A stretch of DNA of 55,512 nt from Streptomyces mangrovisoli (GCF_000974985.2 NZ_LAVA02000095.1:1-55512); one strand, 5' to 3'. Numbered from the stretch's first letter, positions 26,850 to 36,236 are shown. The notes: a model not told the origin generated them from the sequence alone. Numbers and translations are program-made.

Positions 26850-27180
26850 GACCTACGCCACTTCCCGACACCCCAGCGCCCCCCGGCCCGCACTCCACCG
26901 CCCGGCGCGCGCCCCGCCCGGCGCCCCGCTCTCACCCCCCGCGCGGCGGATCGACACAGGGGCCTCACATTCCCCACGGGGGAATGGGAGGGATTGCCCC
27001 CTTGTAGGAAGGGCGAATTTCTCACCGGCGTCGCTCAGCGCCGAACTGGGCGGATAGTGTGAGCGATCCGGTGCACCCGGCCCAGAGGACCGACCTGGGG
27101 TCGCGCACTGTTTGTACGAGACCCGAGCGCCTTGACGGGGGGAAGGCGCCGCGTGGCCCCGACGGAGGATTCGGACAACC
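26850..27180. other. Intergenic region before first LCP gene
   Basis: No gene is apparent. The first 90 bases are very C-rich. A TAGTGT (27055-27060) could be a -10 element for the LCP gene, but no good -35 stands 16-18 bases before it. The LCP gene's ribosome site ACGGAGGA lies at the right end. Confidence 0.45.
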
Positions 27181-28962
27181 GTGGACGCGCAAGGCCGTGG
27201 GCGGGCGGACAACATCGACCCCGCAGACCAGTGGGTGCTCAATCCGAACACCGGTGAATACGAACTGCGACTGAGTCAATCCGCTCCGCAGTCGGCGGTG
27301 CCGGGACCCCGCAGATCCCCTTCACGTCAGGACCCGGGTGCGGGCCGGGCGGCCCGTGGCCGCTCCGCGGCGCCCGAGGCCGCCGGCCGCCGGGCGCCGG
27401 ACCGGGAGGCACCCGACCGGGAGACGCCCGGCCGCGAGGTGCCGCCGCCGCGCCGGGGCCGGGGTGCGCCGCCGGAGACCCCGCCGGGACGGCGCGGCCG
27501 CCGGCCGGTGAAGCAGAAGTCGAAGGCGAAGAAGGTACTGCTGTGGACCGGCGGTTCCATGGCGTTCGTGCTCGTCGTGGCGTCGGCCGCGGGCTATCTG
27601 TACATCAAGCACCTCAACGACAACATCACCGCCATCTCCGACGACGGCGCGAGCACCGGTGGCTTCCAGAAGGACCGGGCCATCAACATCCTGCTGATCG
27701 GCACCGACAAGCGCACCGGCAAGGGCAACACGGGCTACGGCGACGCGGGCAGCGTCGGCCACGCCGACACCAACATCCTGCTGCACGTCTCCAAGGACCG
27801 CTCCAACGCGACCGCGCTCAGCATCCCGCGCGACCTCATCGTGGACGTGCCGGACTGCCCGACGAAGCAGGCCGACGGCAGCACGAAGGTCATCCCCGGC
27901 ACCTCGGACGTCCGCTTCAACACCAGCCTCGGGCAGGACGGCCGCACGCCGAGCTGCACCGTACGCACGGTGACGGAGCTGACCGGCGTGAAGCCCGACG
28001 ACTTCATGGTGGCCGACTTCAACGCCGTCAAGTCGCTGACCACCGCGGTCGGCGGGGTGGACGTGTGTCTCGCCAAGGACATCAACGACCCTGATTCACA
28101 CCTGAATCTGAAGAAGGGCACGCAGCACATCGCGGGCGAGACGGCGCTCGCGTTCGTCCGCACCCGGCACGCCGTCGGCTTCGGCGGCGACCTGAGCCGG
28201 ATCACGCTGCAACAGCAGTTCCTCAGCGCCCTGATGCGCAAGCTGAAGTCCAACTCCACGCTGACCAGCCCGACGAAGATGGTGAAGGTCGCCGAGGCGG
28301 CCACCAAGGCCCTCACGGTGGACTCGCAGCTCGACAGCATCGGCAAGCTGAAGGACCTCGGTCTGGAGCTCGGCAAGCTCGACCCGAAGAACCTCACCTT
28401 CACCACGGTCCCGGTCGTCGACAACCCGGCGGAGAAGGTCCACGCGACCGTCGTGCTCAACAACAGCACCGCGCCCGCCGTGTTCGACGCCATCAAGAAC
28501 GACGTGTCCTTCACCGCGGTGAAGAACCAGAAGAAGAAGGCGGCCGACGCGGCCGCCGCCCGGCTCAAGGGCACCAAGTCCGCCGCGTCCGAGGTCCGGG
28601 TGCGCGTCATGAACGGTGGCGCACCCGCAGGTTCCGCACAGGAAACTCTTACCTGGCTGCAGAATGATGAGGGCGTGCTCAAGTCCGAGAACGCGGGGAA
28701 CGCGCCCTCGGCCCTGAGCAGGACGACGCTCGAGTACGCGCCCGACCAGGCCGCCCAGGCACGCAGGCTCGCCGCCATCATGGGTCTTTCCGGATCCGCA
28801 CTGAAGCCCGGCAAGAGCGTGACCAACTCCCAGGGCCTGCCTGCGATGACGCTGACTCTGGGCAAGGACTTCAAGGGTGCGGGCGTCTCGCTCACCACTC
28901 CGACAAAGGCGCCGGAGAACATCCAGAAGTCCACCGCGGACAAGGTCGAGTGCGCCAAGTAG
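27181..28962 (+). CDS. LytR-CpsA-Psr (LCP) family ligase with LytR_C domain (first of four)
   Basis: LCP proteins attach teichoic acids, arabinogalactan or other glycopolymers to peptidoglycan outside the membrane. This 593-residue member has a long Pro/Arg-rich cytoplasmic N terminus (1-115), one membrane helix (about 119-141), the LCP domain (about 168-420) with INILLIGTDKR, the active-site arginine of SIPRD (Arg217) and FVRTRH (327-330), and a LytR_C domain (about 470-570, VRVRVMNGGAPAGSAQETL). Cys in VDVPDCPTK, PSCTVRT and VDVCLAKD may form disulfides. GTG start at 27181 with GGAGG upstream. The N terminus contains repeated DRE(A/T)PGRE-like units. It heads a run of LCP genes, with the second 58 bases downstream. 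Confidence 0.93.
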   Translation: MDAQGRGRADNIDPADQWVLNPNTGEYELRLSQSAPQSAVPGPRRSPSRQDPGAGRAARGRSAAPEAAGRRAPDREAPDRETPGREVPPPRRGRGAPPETPPGRRGRRPVKQKSKAKKVLLWTGGSMAFVLVVASAAGYLYIKHLNDNITAISDDGASTGGFQKDRAINILLIGTDKRTGKGNTGYGDAGSVGHADTNILLHVSKDRSNATALSIPRDLIVDVPDCPTKQADGSTKVIPGTSDVRFNTSLGQDGRTPSCTVRTVTELTGVKPDDFMVADFNAVKSLTTAVGGVDVCLAKDINDPDSHLNLKKGTQHIAGETALAFVRTRHAVGFGGDLSRITLQQQFLSALMRKLKSNSTLTSPTKMVKVAEAATKALTVDSQLDSIGKLKDLGLELGKLDPKNLTFTTVPVVDNPAEKVHATVVLNNSTAPAVFDAIKNDVSFTAVKNQKKKAADAAAARLKGTKSAASEVRVRVMNGGAPAGSAQETLTWLQNDEGVLKSENAGNAPSALSRTTLEYAPDQAAQARRLAAIMGLSGSALKPGKSVTNSQGLPAMTLTLGKDFKGAGVSLTTPTKAPENIQKSTADKVECAK

Positions 28963-29020
28963 GAATTCGGGGGTAACCCTGAGGGTCCGTCCCGCGTCTA
29001 ACCAGGCGCGGGGCTGACCC

Positions 29021-30676
29021 GTGTCCGGCGCTGGGTGGGAGGGGCAGGAGTTGGCGCGTAGTGATGTGCGGGGGGAGGTTCCGGCGGTCGAGGACACGAT
29101 GTCCCTGACACCGCAGGACCCACAGGCACAGTCGGCGGCAGGTGGCGGAAAGGGCTTGGGCGACGGCGCGGACAGCGGACGCGCGAGACCCAGGCGCCGG
29201 GTGCTGCGCTGGTCGGCGACGGTTCTGGCGGTACTGATATTGGGCACCTCGGGTGCCGGTTATCTCTACTACCAGCACCTCAACGGCAACATCAAGAAGG
29301 ACGACCTGAACATCGGGGACTCCAAGGACCGGGCGGCCGCGTCCAAGGCGAACGCCGCGGGCCAGACCCCGCTGAACATCCTGCTCCTCGGCTCCGACGC
29401 CCGCGACAGCGCGGAGAACCAGAAGCTGGGCGGCGCCCGGGACACCTTCAACACCCCGGCCCGCGCCGACGTGCAGATGCTGCTCCACGTCTCGGCGGAC
29501 CGCACCAACATGTCGGTGGTCAGCATTCCGCGCGACACCCTGGTGTCGATCCCGCAGTGCACCGACCCCGACAGCGGCAAGGTGTACGCGGCGAGCACCT
29601 CGGCGATGGTGAACGACTCCCTCGGCCGCGGCGGCCCCGGCTGCACGGTGGCGACCTGGGAGAAGCTGACGGACATCCACATCGACCACTTCATGATGGT
29701 CGACTTCTCCGGCGTGGTGGACATGGCGGACGCGATCGGCGGCGTGCCGGTCTGCGTGGACGCCAACATCTACTCGCACACCTCCACCGGCCACGGCTCG
29801 GGCCTGAAGCTGAAGAAGGGCACGACGTCCGTCAAGGGCAAGCAGGCCCTCCAGTGGCTGCGCACGCGGTACGGCTTCGAGGACGACACGGACATCGCGC
29901 GCACCAAGGCGCAGCACATGTACATGAACTCGATGGTCCGCCAGCTGCGGGAGAACGCCACGCTGAGCAACCCGGGCAAGCTGCGCGACCTCGCCGAGAC
30001 GGCGACCAAGGCGCTCACGGTCGACGACGGCCTCGGCACCGTCGCCAAGCTCTACGACCTCAGCAAGGAGCTGAAGAAGGTCCCCACGGAGCGCATCACC
30101 ATGACGACGATGCCGTGGCAGTACTCGTCGACGTCCAGCGGCCGCGTGGTGCCGAAGCCGGCCGACGCGGACAAGCTGTTCCGGCTGGTCCGCGAGGACA
30201 TCGCGCTGGACGGCAAGGACAAGAAAAAGAAGAAGACGACGGCGGCGTCCACGGACCCGGCCGCGGCGGACGACGAGATCGCGGTGCAGGTGGAGAACGG
30301 CACCAGCGGCGACGGCCAGGTGGCGGTGCCGGGCCGGGCCCGCGCGGTCTCCACGCTGCTGGCCGGCAAGGGCTTCACCAAGGCGGCCGCGGACACCACG
30401 GCCCTGACCGGCCTGGACGAGACGGTGATCCGCTACCCGAGCGCGGACCTGGAGGGCGACGCCCAGCGCGTGGCGAAGGCCCTGGGCATCCCGTTCTCCC
30501 AGGTGAAGAAGGAGACGGACGTCTCCGGGGTCACGCTGGTGGTGGGCGCGGACTGGCGCTCGGGCGACACGTACCAGGCGGCGGACGACGACGACACGAC
30601 CCCGTCGTCGGCGAGCGCCCTCAACGGCGCGGACACCAAGGCGTGCATGCACGTCGACCCGAACTACATCTGGTAG
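29021..30676 (+). CDS. LCP family ligase with LytR_C domain (second of four)
   Basis: Layout is like its neighbour: basic cytoplasmic N terminus, membrane helix (about 64-84), LCP domain with LNILLLGSDARD, SIPRD (Arg171 from this start) and WLRTRYGFEDDTDIARTKAQ, a lysine-rich linker (DKKKKKTT) and a LytR_C domain (EIAVQVENGTSGDGQVAVPG). The end reads CMHVDPNYIW. The start is uncertain: GTG 29021 gives 551 residues but no ribosome site; TTG 29051 follows GGGAGGGGCAGGAG; ATG 29099 follows GAGG. Wobble bias becomes typical only after about 29100, so a later start is likely. It probably forms an operon with the first LCP gene and is closed by the perfect hairpin at 30691-30738. Confidence 0.9.
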   Translation: MSGAGWEGQELARSDVRGEVPAVEDTMSLTPQDPQAQSAAGGGKGLGDGADSGRARPRRRVLRWSATVLAVLILGTSGAGYLYYQHLNGNIKKDDLNIGDSKDRAAASKANAAGQTPLNILLLGSDARDSAENQKLGGARDTFNTPARADVQMLLHVSADRTNMSVVSIPRDTLVSIPQCTDPDSGKVYAASTSAMVNDSLGRGGPGCTVATWEKLTDIHIDHFMMVDFSGVVDMADAIGGVPVCVDANIYSHTSTGHGSGLKLKKGTTSVKGKQALQWLRTRYGFEDDTDIARTKAQHMYMNSMVRQLRENATLSNPGKLRDLAETATKALTVDDGLGTVAKLYDLSKELKKVPTERITMTTMPWQYSSTSSGRVVPKPADADKLFRLVREDIALDGKDKKKKKTTAASTDPAAADDEIAVQVENGTSGDGQVAVPGRARAVSTLLAGKGFTKAAADTTALTGLDETVIRYPSADLEGDAQRVAKALGIPFSQVKKETDVSGVTLVVGADWRSGDTYQAADDDDTTPSSASALNGADTKACMHVDPNYIW

Positions 30677-30690
30677 CCCACCGGTTGCCG

Positions 30691-30738
30691 GTACGCCTCG
30701 GCCCGGACCACCAGCGGGTGGTCCGGGCCGAGGCGTAC
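30691..30738. terminator. Bidirectional terminator, perfect 22-bp stem
   Basis: Two 22-base arms (30691-30712 and 30717-30738) pair without mismatch around an AGCG loop. It lies 14 bases past the LCP stop and 19 bases before the stop of the convergent glycosyltransferase gene, so it should end transcription from both sides. Confidence 0.9.
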
Positions 30739-30757
30739 GACGGGTCTGGTCCGCAGG

Positions 30758-31786
30758 TCAGTCGACGGCGACGACCGCGGGGCGGCGGGACGCGATGACC
30801 TTCCTGGCCAGCGACTTGGGGCTGGTCAGGAAGCCCCAGCCCCACGACATGTGCATGGTGGCGAGGGCGACGGGGATCTGGAGCCGCGCCTTGAGGCCGA
30901 GGCCCTTGCCGGCGGGCACCGAGCCGAGCGCGATGGCCGCGAGGTAGCCGGCGGGGACGACGAAGCCCCACGGCGTGAGCAGCGCGCCCACCACGACGCC
31001 GGCGGCTATCGCGCCCACGGCGGTCGGCGGTGCGAGGTAGCGCAGGTTGATGGAACCCTCGTGGTACCGGGCGACGACGTGCCGCCAACGGCCGTAGTCC
31101 TTGTACTGCTTGGCGAGCGCCTTCACGCTCGGGCGGGGGCGGTACGACACCCTGAGCTCGGGCGAGAACCAGATCAGCCCGCCCGCCTCACGGATGCGGA
31201 AGTTCAGCTCCCAGTCCTGGGCGCGGATGAACTCCTCGTTGTAGCCGCCCTGCCGCTCCAGCGCCTCGCGGCGGAAGACACCGAGGTACACCGTCTCGGC
31301 GGCGCCGGCGGAACCTCCCGTGTGGAAGGCCGCGTTGCCGACGCCGATCTTCGACGTCATGGCGGCGGCGACGGCGTGCTCCCAGTCGTTCTCGCCCTCG
31401 GCGTGCATGATCCCGCCGACGTTCTGCGCGCCGGTCTCCGCGAGCAGCCGTACGGCGGTCGCGATGTAGTCGGCGGAGAGGATCCCGTGTCCGTCGACAC
31501 GGACCACGACCGGGTGGCGGGACGCCTTGATCGCCGCGTTGAGGGCGGCGGGCGTGCGGCCCGTCGGGTTCGGCACGGTGTGCACGCGCGGGTCTTCCCG
31601 TACGAGCTCGGCGGCGATCTCGTCCGTGCGGTCCGTGGACGGACCGAGGGCGATCACGACCTCCATCTCGCCGGCGTAACTCTGCGCGAGGATCGCTTGG
31701 ACGGCTCCGCGCAGATGCCGCTCCTCGTTGAGGACGGGCATGATGACGGACACGGCGGGGAGCTGCACGTCGGGATTGGCGTTCAT
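30758..31786 (-). CDS. Family 2 glycosyltransferase with C-terminal membrane segments
   Basis: The 342-residue protein starts MNANPDVQLPAVSVIMPVLNEERHL, a GT2 nucleotide-binding start. The acidic metal-binding motif is VVRVDGHG, and IRAQDWELNFRIREAGG holds the ED/QxxRW-like region typical of processive or membrane-linked GT2 enzymes. Two to three membrane helices lie between about 245 and 320 (AVGAIAAGVVVGALLTPWGF). It resembles enzymes that elongate surface polysaccharides (succinoglycan-type transferases). Donor sugar unknown; GDP-mannose or UDP-glucose derivatives made by genes in this window are possible. The ATG at 31786 is divergent from the third LCP gene, which suggests shared control of glycan synthesis and ligation. 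Confidence 0.88.
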   Translation of the reverse strand: MNANPDVQLPAVSVIMPVLNEERHLRGAVQAILAQSYAGEMEVVIALGPSTDRTDEIAAELVREDPRVHTVPNPTGRTPAALNAAIKASRHPVVVRVDGHGILSADYIATAVRLLAETGAQNVGGIMHAEGENDWEHAVAAAMTSKIGVGNAAFHTGGSAGAAETVYLGVFRREALERQGGYNEEFIRAQDWELNFRIREAGGLIWFSPELRVSYRPRPSVKALAKQYKDYGRWRHVVARYHEGSINLRYLAPPTAVGAIAAGVVVGALLTPWGFVVPAGYLAAIALGSVPAGKGLGLKARLQIPVALATMHMSWGWGFLTSPKSLARKVIASRRPAVVAVD

Positions 31787-31912
31787 AGAGGGGTCACGTT
31801 ACCGCGAACGAGGGACAGCGGTGCGCGCCGCCCTGCCCGGGAGCCGGGCAGGAGATCGTATCGACCTACGGTGCTCACGGATCGCGTACGGCCTCGTCCG
31901 GAAGGTGCCGCC

Positions 31913-33373
31913 TTGCCCACGTCCCCCACCCGCCCGCAGCGCCGCCCGCAGCAGTCGCCCCGCCGTGTGCCGCCGCGGCCGCCCGTGCCCGCGCCCGTCC
32001 GGCGCAGGAAGCCGCGCTGGGCCATGCGGGCGGTCACCACGCTCTCGGTGGTGGTGCTCGCGTCCGCCGGGATCGGGCACGCGGTGATGACGAGCCTGGA
32101 CGCGGACATCGCGCGGGTCGACCCGTTCAAGGACATGAAGAACCGGCCGCGGGCCGGTCACGGCATGAACGTGCTGCTGGTCGGCACCGACGGCCGCGAC
32201 AAGATCACCCCCGCCGAGCGGCACCGGTTCCACCTGGGCGGGGCCCCCTGCCACTGCACCGACACGATCATGATCGTGCACATCTCGGCCGACCGGGAGC
32301 GGGCCAGCGTGGTCAGCCTGCCGCGCGACTCCTACACCCGGGTGCCGGCCACCTCGGCGCGGCCCGCGCACGCCGTCAAGCTGAACGCGGCGTACGCGGA
32401 GGGCGGCCCGAACCTCACCGTGCGTACGGTCGAGGACATGACCCACGTGAAGATCGACCACTATCTGGAGGTCGACTTCACCAGCTTCATGAAGACTGTG
32501 GACGTGCTCGGCGGGGTGCGCATCTGCACCCCGCAGCCGCTCAAGGACAGCTACACCGGGCTCGACCTGCCCGCCGGGACGCACACCCTGATGGGCGGGC
32601 AGGCGCTCCAGTACGTCCGCTCCCGCCACGTGGACGGGGCCTCCGACCTCGGCCGGATGAAGCGGCAGCAGCGGTTCCTCGCGGCGCTGATCGAGCGGGC
32701 CTCCTCCTCCGGGGTGCTGCTGAACCCGATGAAGTTCCGTGACGTGACCCGGGCGGTGCTCGGCTCGGTGCGGGCGGACAAGGGCTTCGGCACGGACGAG
32801 CTGATCGACCTCGGCCGGGCGATGCGGAACTTCTCGCCGTCGTCGTCGGAGTTCACGACCGTGCCGATCGGACAGATGGGGTACGTCGTGCCGGGGCTCG
32901 GCTCGACGCTGAAGTGGGACACCGAGAAGGCCGACCGGCTGTTCGCCGCGCTGCGCGACGACAAGCCGCTGGCCGCCGCGCCGGCACCGCGGACCGCCCA
33001 GGCGGCGGCACAGGTCGAGGTCGCGCCCCAGCAGATCGTGGTGCAGGTGGAGAACGGGACGGCGACGGCCGGCCTCGGCCGCCGGGTCGACGCGGCGCTC
33101 GCGGCGACGGGCTTTCGCACGACGGGCCGGCCGGCGAACGCGACGGAGCGCACCGGCGGCCGCACGGTCGTCGTCTACGACCCCCGCTGGGACCGCTCGG
33201 CCAGATCCCTGGCCACCGCCCTGCCCGGCAGCGAGCTGCGGCCCCAGGCGGGGCGCGGCCCGGTGCTGAAGGTGATCGCCGGAACCGACTTCCGCCAGGT
33301 CCGCAGGGTCCGCGGCCAGGACACGGGTCCGGCCCCGACGGTGGTGCGGGGTGACGAGTCGGTCTGCTCGTAG
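31913..33373 (+). CDS. LCP family ligase with LytR_C domain (third of four)
   Basis: I start this at TTG 31913, seven bases after GGAAGG, because the in-frame GTG at 31871 would add 14 codons with atypical wobble bases. The 486-residue product has an Arg/Pro-rich N terminus, membrane helix (about 38-60), LCP domain with MNVLLVGTDGRDKIT, SLPRDSYT and YVRSRHVDGASDLGRMKRQQ, then a LytR_C domain (QQIVVQVENGTATAGLGRRV). A pair of cysteines in APCHCTD is unusual. It is divergent from the GT2 gene with about 126 bases between starts. It should be a membrane-anchored glycopolymer transferase on the outer face. Confidence 0.9.
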   Translation: MPTSPTRPQRRPQQSPRRVPPRPPVPAPVRRRKPRWAMRAVTTLSVVVLASAGIGHAVMTSLDADIARVDPFKDMKNRPRAGHGMNVLLVGTDGRDKITPAERHRFHLGGAPCHCTDTIMIVHISADRERASVVSLPRDSYTRVPATSARPAHAVKLNAAYAEGGPNLTVRTVEDMTHVKIDHYLEVDFTSFMKTVDVLGGVRICTPQPLKDSYTGLDLPAGTHTLMGGQALQYVRSRHVDGASDLGRMKRQQRFLAALIERASSSGVLLNPMKFRDVTRAVLGSVRADKGFGTDELIDLGRAMRNFSPSSSEFTTVPIGQMGYVVPGLGSTLKWDTEKADRLFAALRDDKPLAAAPAPRTAQAAAQVEVAPQQIVVQVENGTATAGLGRRVDAALAATGFRTTGRPANATERTGGRTVVVYDPRWDRSARSLATALPGSELRPQAGRGPVLKVIAGTDFRQVRRVRGQDTGPAPTVVRGDESVCS

Positions 33374-33568
33374 CCGGGCCCGGCGGCGCGGTGCACGCAC
33401 GGGCACGGTGACCGGCGCCGGGCGGCGGGCGGCGGGCGGCGGGCCGCAGGCGGCTCCGGGGGCGGGGCACGCACGGGCGCGAGGCCCGGTGGTACGAAGC
33501 CCTGCGGCGCGGAGGCCGGCGGCCGGTGCGGGCGCGGATCGGAGCCCGGCGGCGTACGCGCGAGGGAG

Positions 33569-34126
33569 TCAGTCCTCGAAGCCCTCGGCCGCGCGCCGCT
33601 CGCGCAGCTCGGTGATGGCCCGGCGGCGGGACAGCCGGTGGGTGCGGCGGATCTGCGCCTCCTGGTTGCGGCGCCGGTCGCGGTCCGTCTCGGGCAGCAC
33701 CTGCGGCACCGGACGCGGCTTGCCGTCCGCGTCGACCGCCGCGAAGACCAGATAGGCCGAGCCGACCTGGGTGGCCGGGGCGGACTCGTTCCAGCGCTCC
33801 GCGAGGACCCGGACGCCGACCTCCATGGAGGTGCGGCCGGTCCAGTTCACCTGCGCCTTCACATGGACCAGGTCGCCCACCCGGACCGGCTCCAGGAACG
33901 CCATCTCGTCCATGAACGCGGTGACCGCCGGGCCGCCGCTGTGCCGCCCGGCCACCGCGCCCGCCGCGTCGTCGACCAGCTTCATGATCACGCCGCCGTG
34001 CACCGTCCCCAGCAGGTTGGTGTCGTTGTGGGTCATGATGTGGCTGAGCGTGGTGCGGGACGCCGAAGTCGGCTTGCCCGGGATACCCGCGGTTCCCGAT
34101 TCCGGTGCGGTGGCCTGGTCTGTCAT
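33569..34126 (-). CDS. Hotdog-fold acyl-CoA thioesterase
   Basis: The 185-residue protein contains HNDTNLLGTVHGGVIMKLVDDAAG, the signature of the acyl-CoA hydrolase (YciA/BACH) branch, with Asp and His at the usual catalytic places, followed by VTAFMDEMAFLEPVRVGDLVHV and TSMEVGVRVLAER. The C-terminal 35 residues are very basic and extend beyond the fold. It probably hydrolyses medium- or long-chain acyl-CoA in the cytoplasm. Start ATG at 34126 has a GGTGGAGGG site; a longer start at 34237 would run into the promoter of the divergent fourth LCP gene. Convergent with the third LCP gene, with 195 bases of GC-rich sequence between them. Confidence 0.88.
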   Translation of the reverse strand: MTDQATAPESGTAGIPGKPTSASRTTLSHIMTHNDTNLLGTVHGGVIMKLVDDAAGAVAGRHSGGPAVTAFMDEMAFLEPVRVGDLVHVKAQVNWTGRTSMEVGVRVLAERWNESAPATQVGSAYLVFAAVDADGKPRPVPQVLPETDRDRRRNQEAQIRRTHRLSRRRAITELRERRAAEGFED

Positions 34127-34207
34127 GCCCTCCACCTTATGCCGTGGCGACATTCGCGGACTTTGTGTCGGGTTCGCAACAGCCAGGCCCCTGTTTTCCC
34201 CCGAGCC

Positions 34208-34238
34208 TTGTAAAGCACCTGGCCGCGCACTGCACACT
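34208..34238 (+). promoter_or_regulatory. Possible leaderless promoter of fourth LCP gene
   Basis: TTGTAA (34208-34213) and CACACT (34233-34238) are 19 bases apart, and the ATG at 34246 is seven bases past the -10 element. No ribosome site precedes the gene. Confidence 0.45.
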
Positions 34239-34245
34239 GGGCGAC

Positions 34246-35565
34246 ATGAACGATTGGCCCGAGGGACGGCCCGACGACAACCGCGGCCCCCGCTACGGAA
34301 ACGGCAGTGCGCACGCAGAGCCCGAGAGCGCGCGCGTCATGCGGCAGGTCCGGCGCGGCCCCACGGCGCCGCCCGGACAGGGCGGCGCACCGGGCCAGGG
34401 CGGCTGGGGGCAGTCCGCCCCGCCGTACGGCGCGAACGTCCCCCAGCAGCCGTCGTACGTCGACGGCCAGGGCTACGGCGGTGACCAGGACGGCTACGAC
34501 AGCGGCTACAACACCGGCCAGGTCTACGGCGGCGGACCGGGCGGCCCCGGCTCCGGCGGCTACGGCGAGGGCCCGGTGCGGCCGCGGCCGAACTGGCGGC
34601 GCCGTATCAAATGGACCGCGATCACCCTCGTCACCGTGCTGGTCGTCACCTCCGTGGCGACCTATTTCTGGGCCGACTCCAAGCTGCGCCGCGAGGTGGA
34701 CCTGTCCAAGGTCATCGACCGGCCCGAGGCGGGCGCGGGCACGAACTACCTGATCGTCGGCTCCGACAGCCGCGAGGGCATGTCCAAGGCGGACGAGAAG
34801 AAGCTGCACACCGGCTCCGCCGAGGGCAAGCGCACCGACTCGATGATGATCCTGCACGTCGGCGACAACGGGGACACCCTGATCTCGCTGCCGCGCGACT
34901 CGGACGTGGAGATCCCGACCTTCGTGGGCTCCACCTCCGGCAAGACCTACAAGGGCACCGGCAAGCACGAGAAGCTCAACGCGGCCTACGCCGAGGACGG
35001 CCCGACGCTGCTGGTGCGCACGATCGAGTACAACACCGGCCTGCACATAGACCACTACGTGGAGATCGGCTTCCAGGGCTTCGCGAACATCGTGGACGCG
35101 GTCGGCGGGGTCACCATCGACATCGACAAGGGCTTCAAGGACAGCTACTCGGGCGCCGACTTCAAGGCGGGCAAGCAGACGCTGAACGGCGCGCAGGCCC
35201 TCGCCTTCGTCCGCACCCGGCACGCGTTCGCCGCCTCCGACCTCCAGCGCACGAAGAACCAGCAGAAGTTCCTCGCCGCCCTGGCCCACGAGGTGGCCAC
35301 GCCCGGAACGATCCTGAACCCCTTCAAGCTCTACCCGACGCTCGGCGCGGGCCTGGACTCGCTGATCGTCGACAAGGACATGGGCCTGTGGGACCTCGGC
35401 TCGATGTTCTGGGCGATGAAGAGCGTCAACGGCGGTGACGGCGTCTCCATGAACATGCCGATCTCCGGCTCCACCGGCGGCAACCTCGTCTGGGACAAGG
35501 CGAAGGTGAAGACGCTGGTGAACGAGTTGAACAACGACGACAAGGTCACGGTCTCGAGTGACTGA
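34246..35565 (+). CDS. LCP family ligase without LytR_C domain (fourth of four)
   Basis: This 439-residue LCP protein has a Gly/Tyr/Gln-rich cytoplasmic N terminus (1-115), a membrane helix (about 122-142) and the LCP domain: TNYLIVGSDSREGMS, SLPRDSDVEIP and FVRTRHAFAASDLQRTKNQQ. Unlike the other three in the window it ends soon after the LCP domain and lacks LytR_C, and it has no cysteines in the catalytic domain. That suggests a distinct acceptor or a different position in the pathway. The ATG start at 34246 has no ribosome site. It overlaps the HAD gene by eight bases, so the two are probably co-translated. Confidence 0.92.
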   Translation: MNDWPEGRPDDNRGPRYGNGSAHAEPESARVMRQVRRGPTAPPGQGGAPGQGGWGQSAPPYGANVPQQPSYVDGQGYGGDQDGYDSGYNTGQVYGGGPGGPGSGGYGEGPVRPRPNWRRRIKWTAITLVTVLVVTSVATYFWADSKLRREVDLSKVIDRPEAGAGTNYLIVGSDSREGMSKADEKKLHTGSAEGKRTDSMMILHVGDNGDTLISLPRDSDVEIPTFVGSTSGKTYKGTGKHEKLNAAYAEDGPTLLVRTIEYNTGLHIDHYVEIGFQGFANIVDAVGGVTIDIDKGFKDSYSGADFKAGKQTLNGAQALAFVRTRHAFAASDLQRTKNQQKFLAALAHEVATPGTILNPFKLYPTLGAGLDSLIVDKDMGLWDLGSMFWAMKSVNGGDGVSMNMPISGSTGGNLVWDKAKVKTLVNELNNDDKVTVSSD

Positions 35566-36190
35566 CGCCACCGGAGGCAGAGCGCCGTTCGACGCGGTGC
35601 TCTGCGACGTCGACAACGTGATCCGCACCTTCGACCCCGCCCCGCTGGCGGCGCTGGAACGCGCCGCCGGGGTGGCCGAGGGGACCACGGCGAAGATCGC
35701 CTTCGCCGAGGAGACCGGCCTGCCGGCGCTGCTCGGGAGGATCACCCCGCAGGAGTGGGTGGCGTCCATCGCGGCCGGTCTGTCCGGGCTGTGCGAGGAC
35801 GACACGGCAGCCTGGGAGCTCGGCAGCGCACTGCTGGAGTCCCCCTTCCACGCCGACGACGCGGTGGTGGGGCTGCTGCGCCGGGCCCGCATCCGGGTGC
35901 CGCTGGTGCTGGTCAGCAACGCCACCCTGGGCCTGGAGGCCGACCTCGACTCCATGGGCCTGGACGACCTCGCCGATCATGTGGTGAACAGCGCCCGGGT
36001 CGGCCTGGTCAAGCCCGACCCGCGGATCCTGGAGCTGGCCGCGGGGCTCGCGGGCACGGTCCCCGAGCGGTGCCTGTTCGTCGACGACACCCCGGAGAAC
36101 GTGGCCGCGGCCACGGCGCTCGGGATGCGGGCGGTCCACTACACGGGCCCCGGGGACCTGGAAGAGGCACTGCGCCCGCTCTTCGGCTAG
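35558..36190 (+). CDS. HAD-superfamily hydrolase
   Basis: The 210-residue product has the four haloacid-dehalogenase motifs: FDAVLCDVDNVI (nucleophile Asp17, general acid Asp19), LVLVSNAT, the lysine in GLVKPDPRI and LFVDDTPENV. A short helical cap lies between motif I and II. Such proteins are usually phosphatases for small phosphorylated metabolites; the substrate is not deducible. It begins at a GTG inside the end of the fourth LCP gene. Its stop codon lies in the first copy of a 29-bp duplication whose second copy supplies the stop of the convergent methyltransferase. Confidence 0.88.
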   Translation: MTDATGGRAPFDAVLCDVDNVIRTFDPAPLAALERAAGVAEGTTAKIAFAEETGLPALLGRITPQEWVASIAAGLSGLCEDDTAAWELGSALLESPFHADDAVVGLLRRARIRVPLVLVSNATLGLEADLDSMGLDDLADHVVNSARVGLVKPDPRILELAAGLAGTVPERCLFVDDTPENVAAATALGMRAVHYTGPGDLEEALRPLFG

Positions 36191-36236
36191 GACGGCTCCC
36201 CGGAGCCCTCTTCGGCTAGGACGGCTCCCCGGAGCC
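36179..36236. repeat. 29-bp tandem duplication holding two convergent stop codons
   Basis: Copies at 36179-36207 and 36208-36236 each read CTCTTCGGCTAGGACGGCTC and on to a small GGCTCC/GGAGCC hairpin. The first TAG ends the HAD gene; the CTA in the second copy is the TAG of the minus-strand methyltransferase. Confidence 0.9.
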
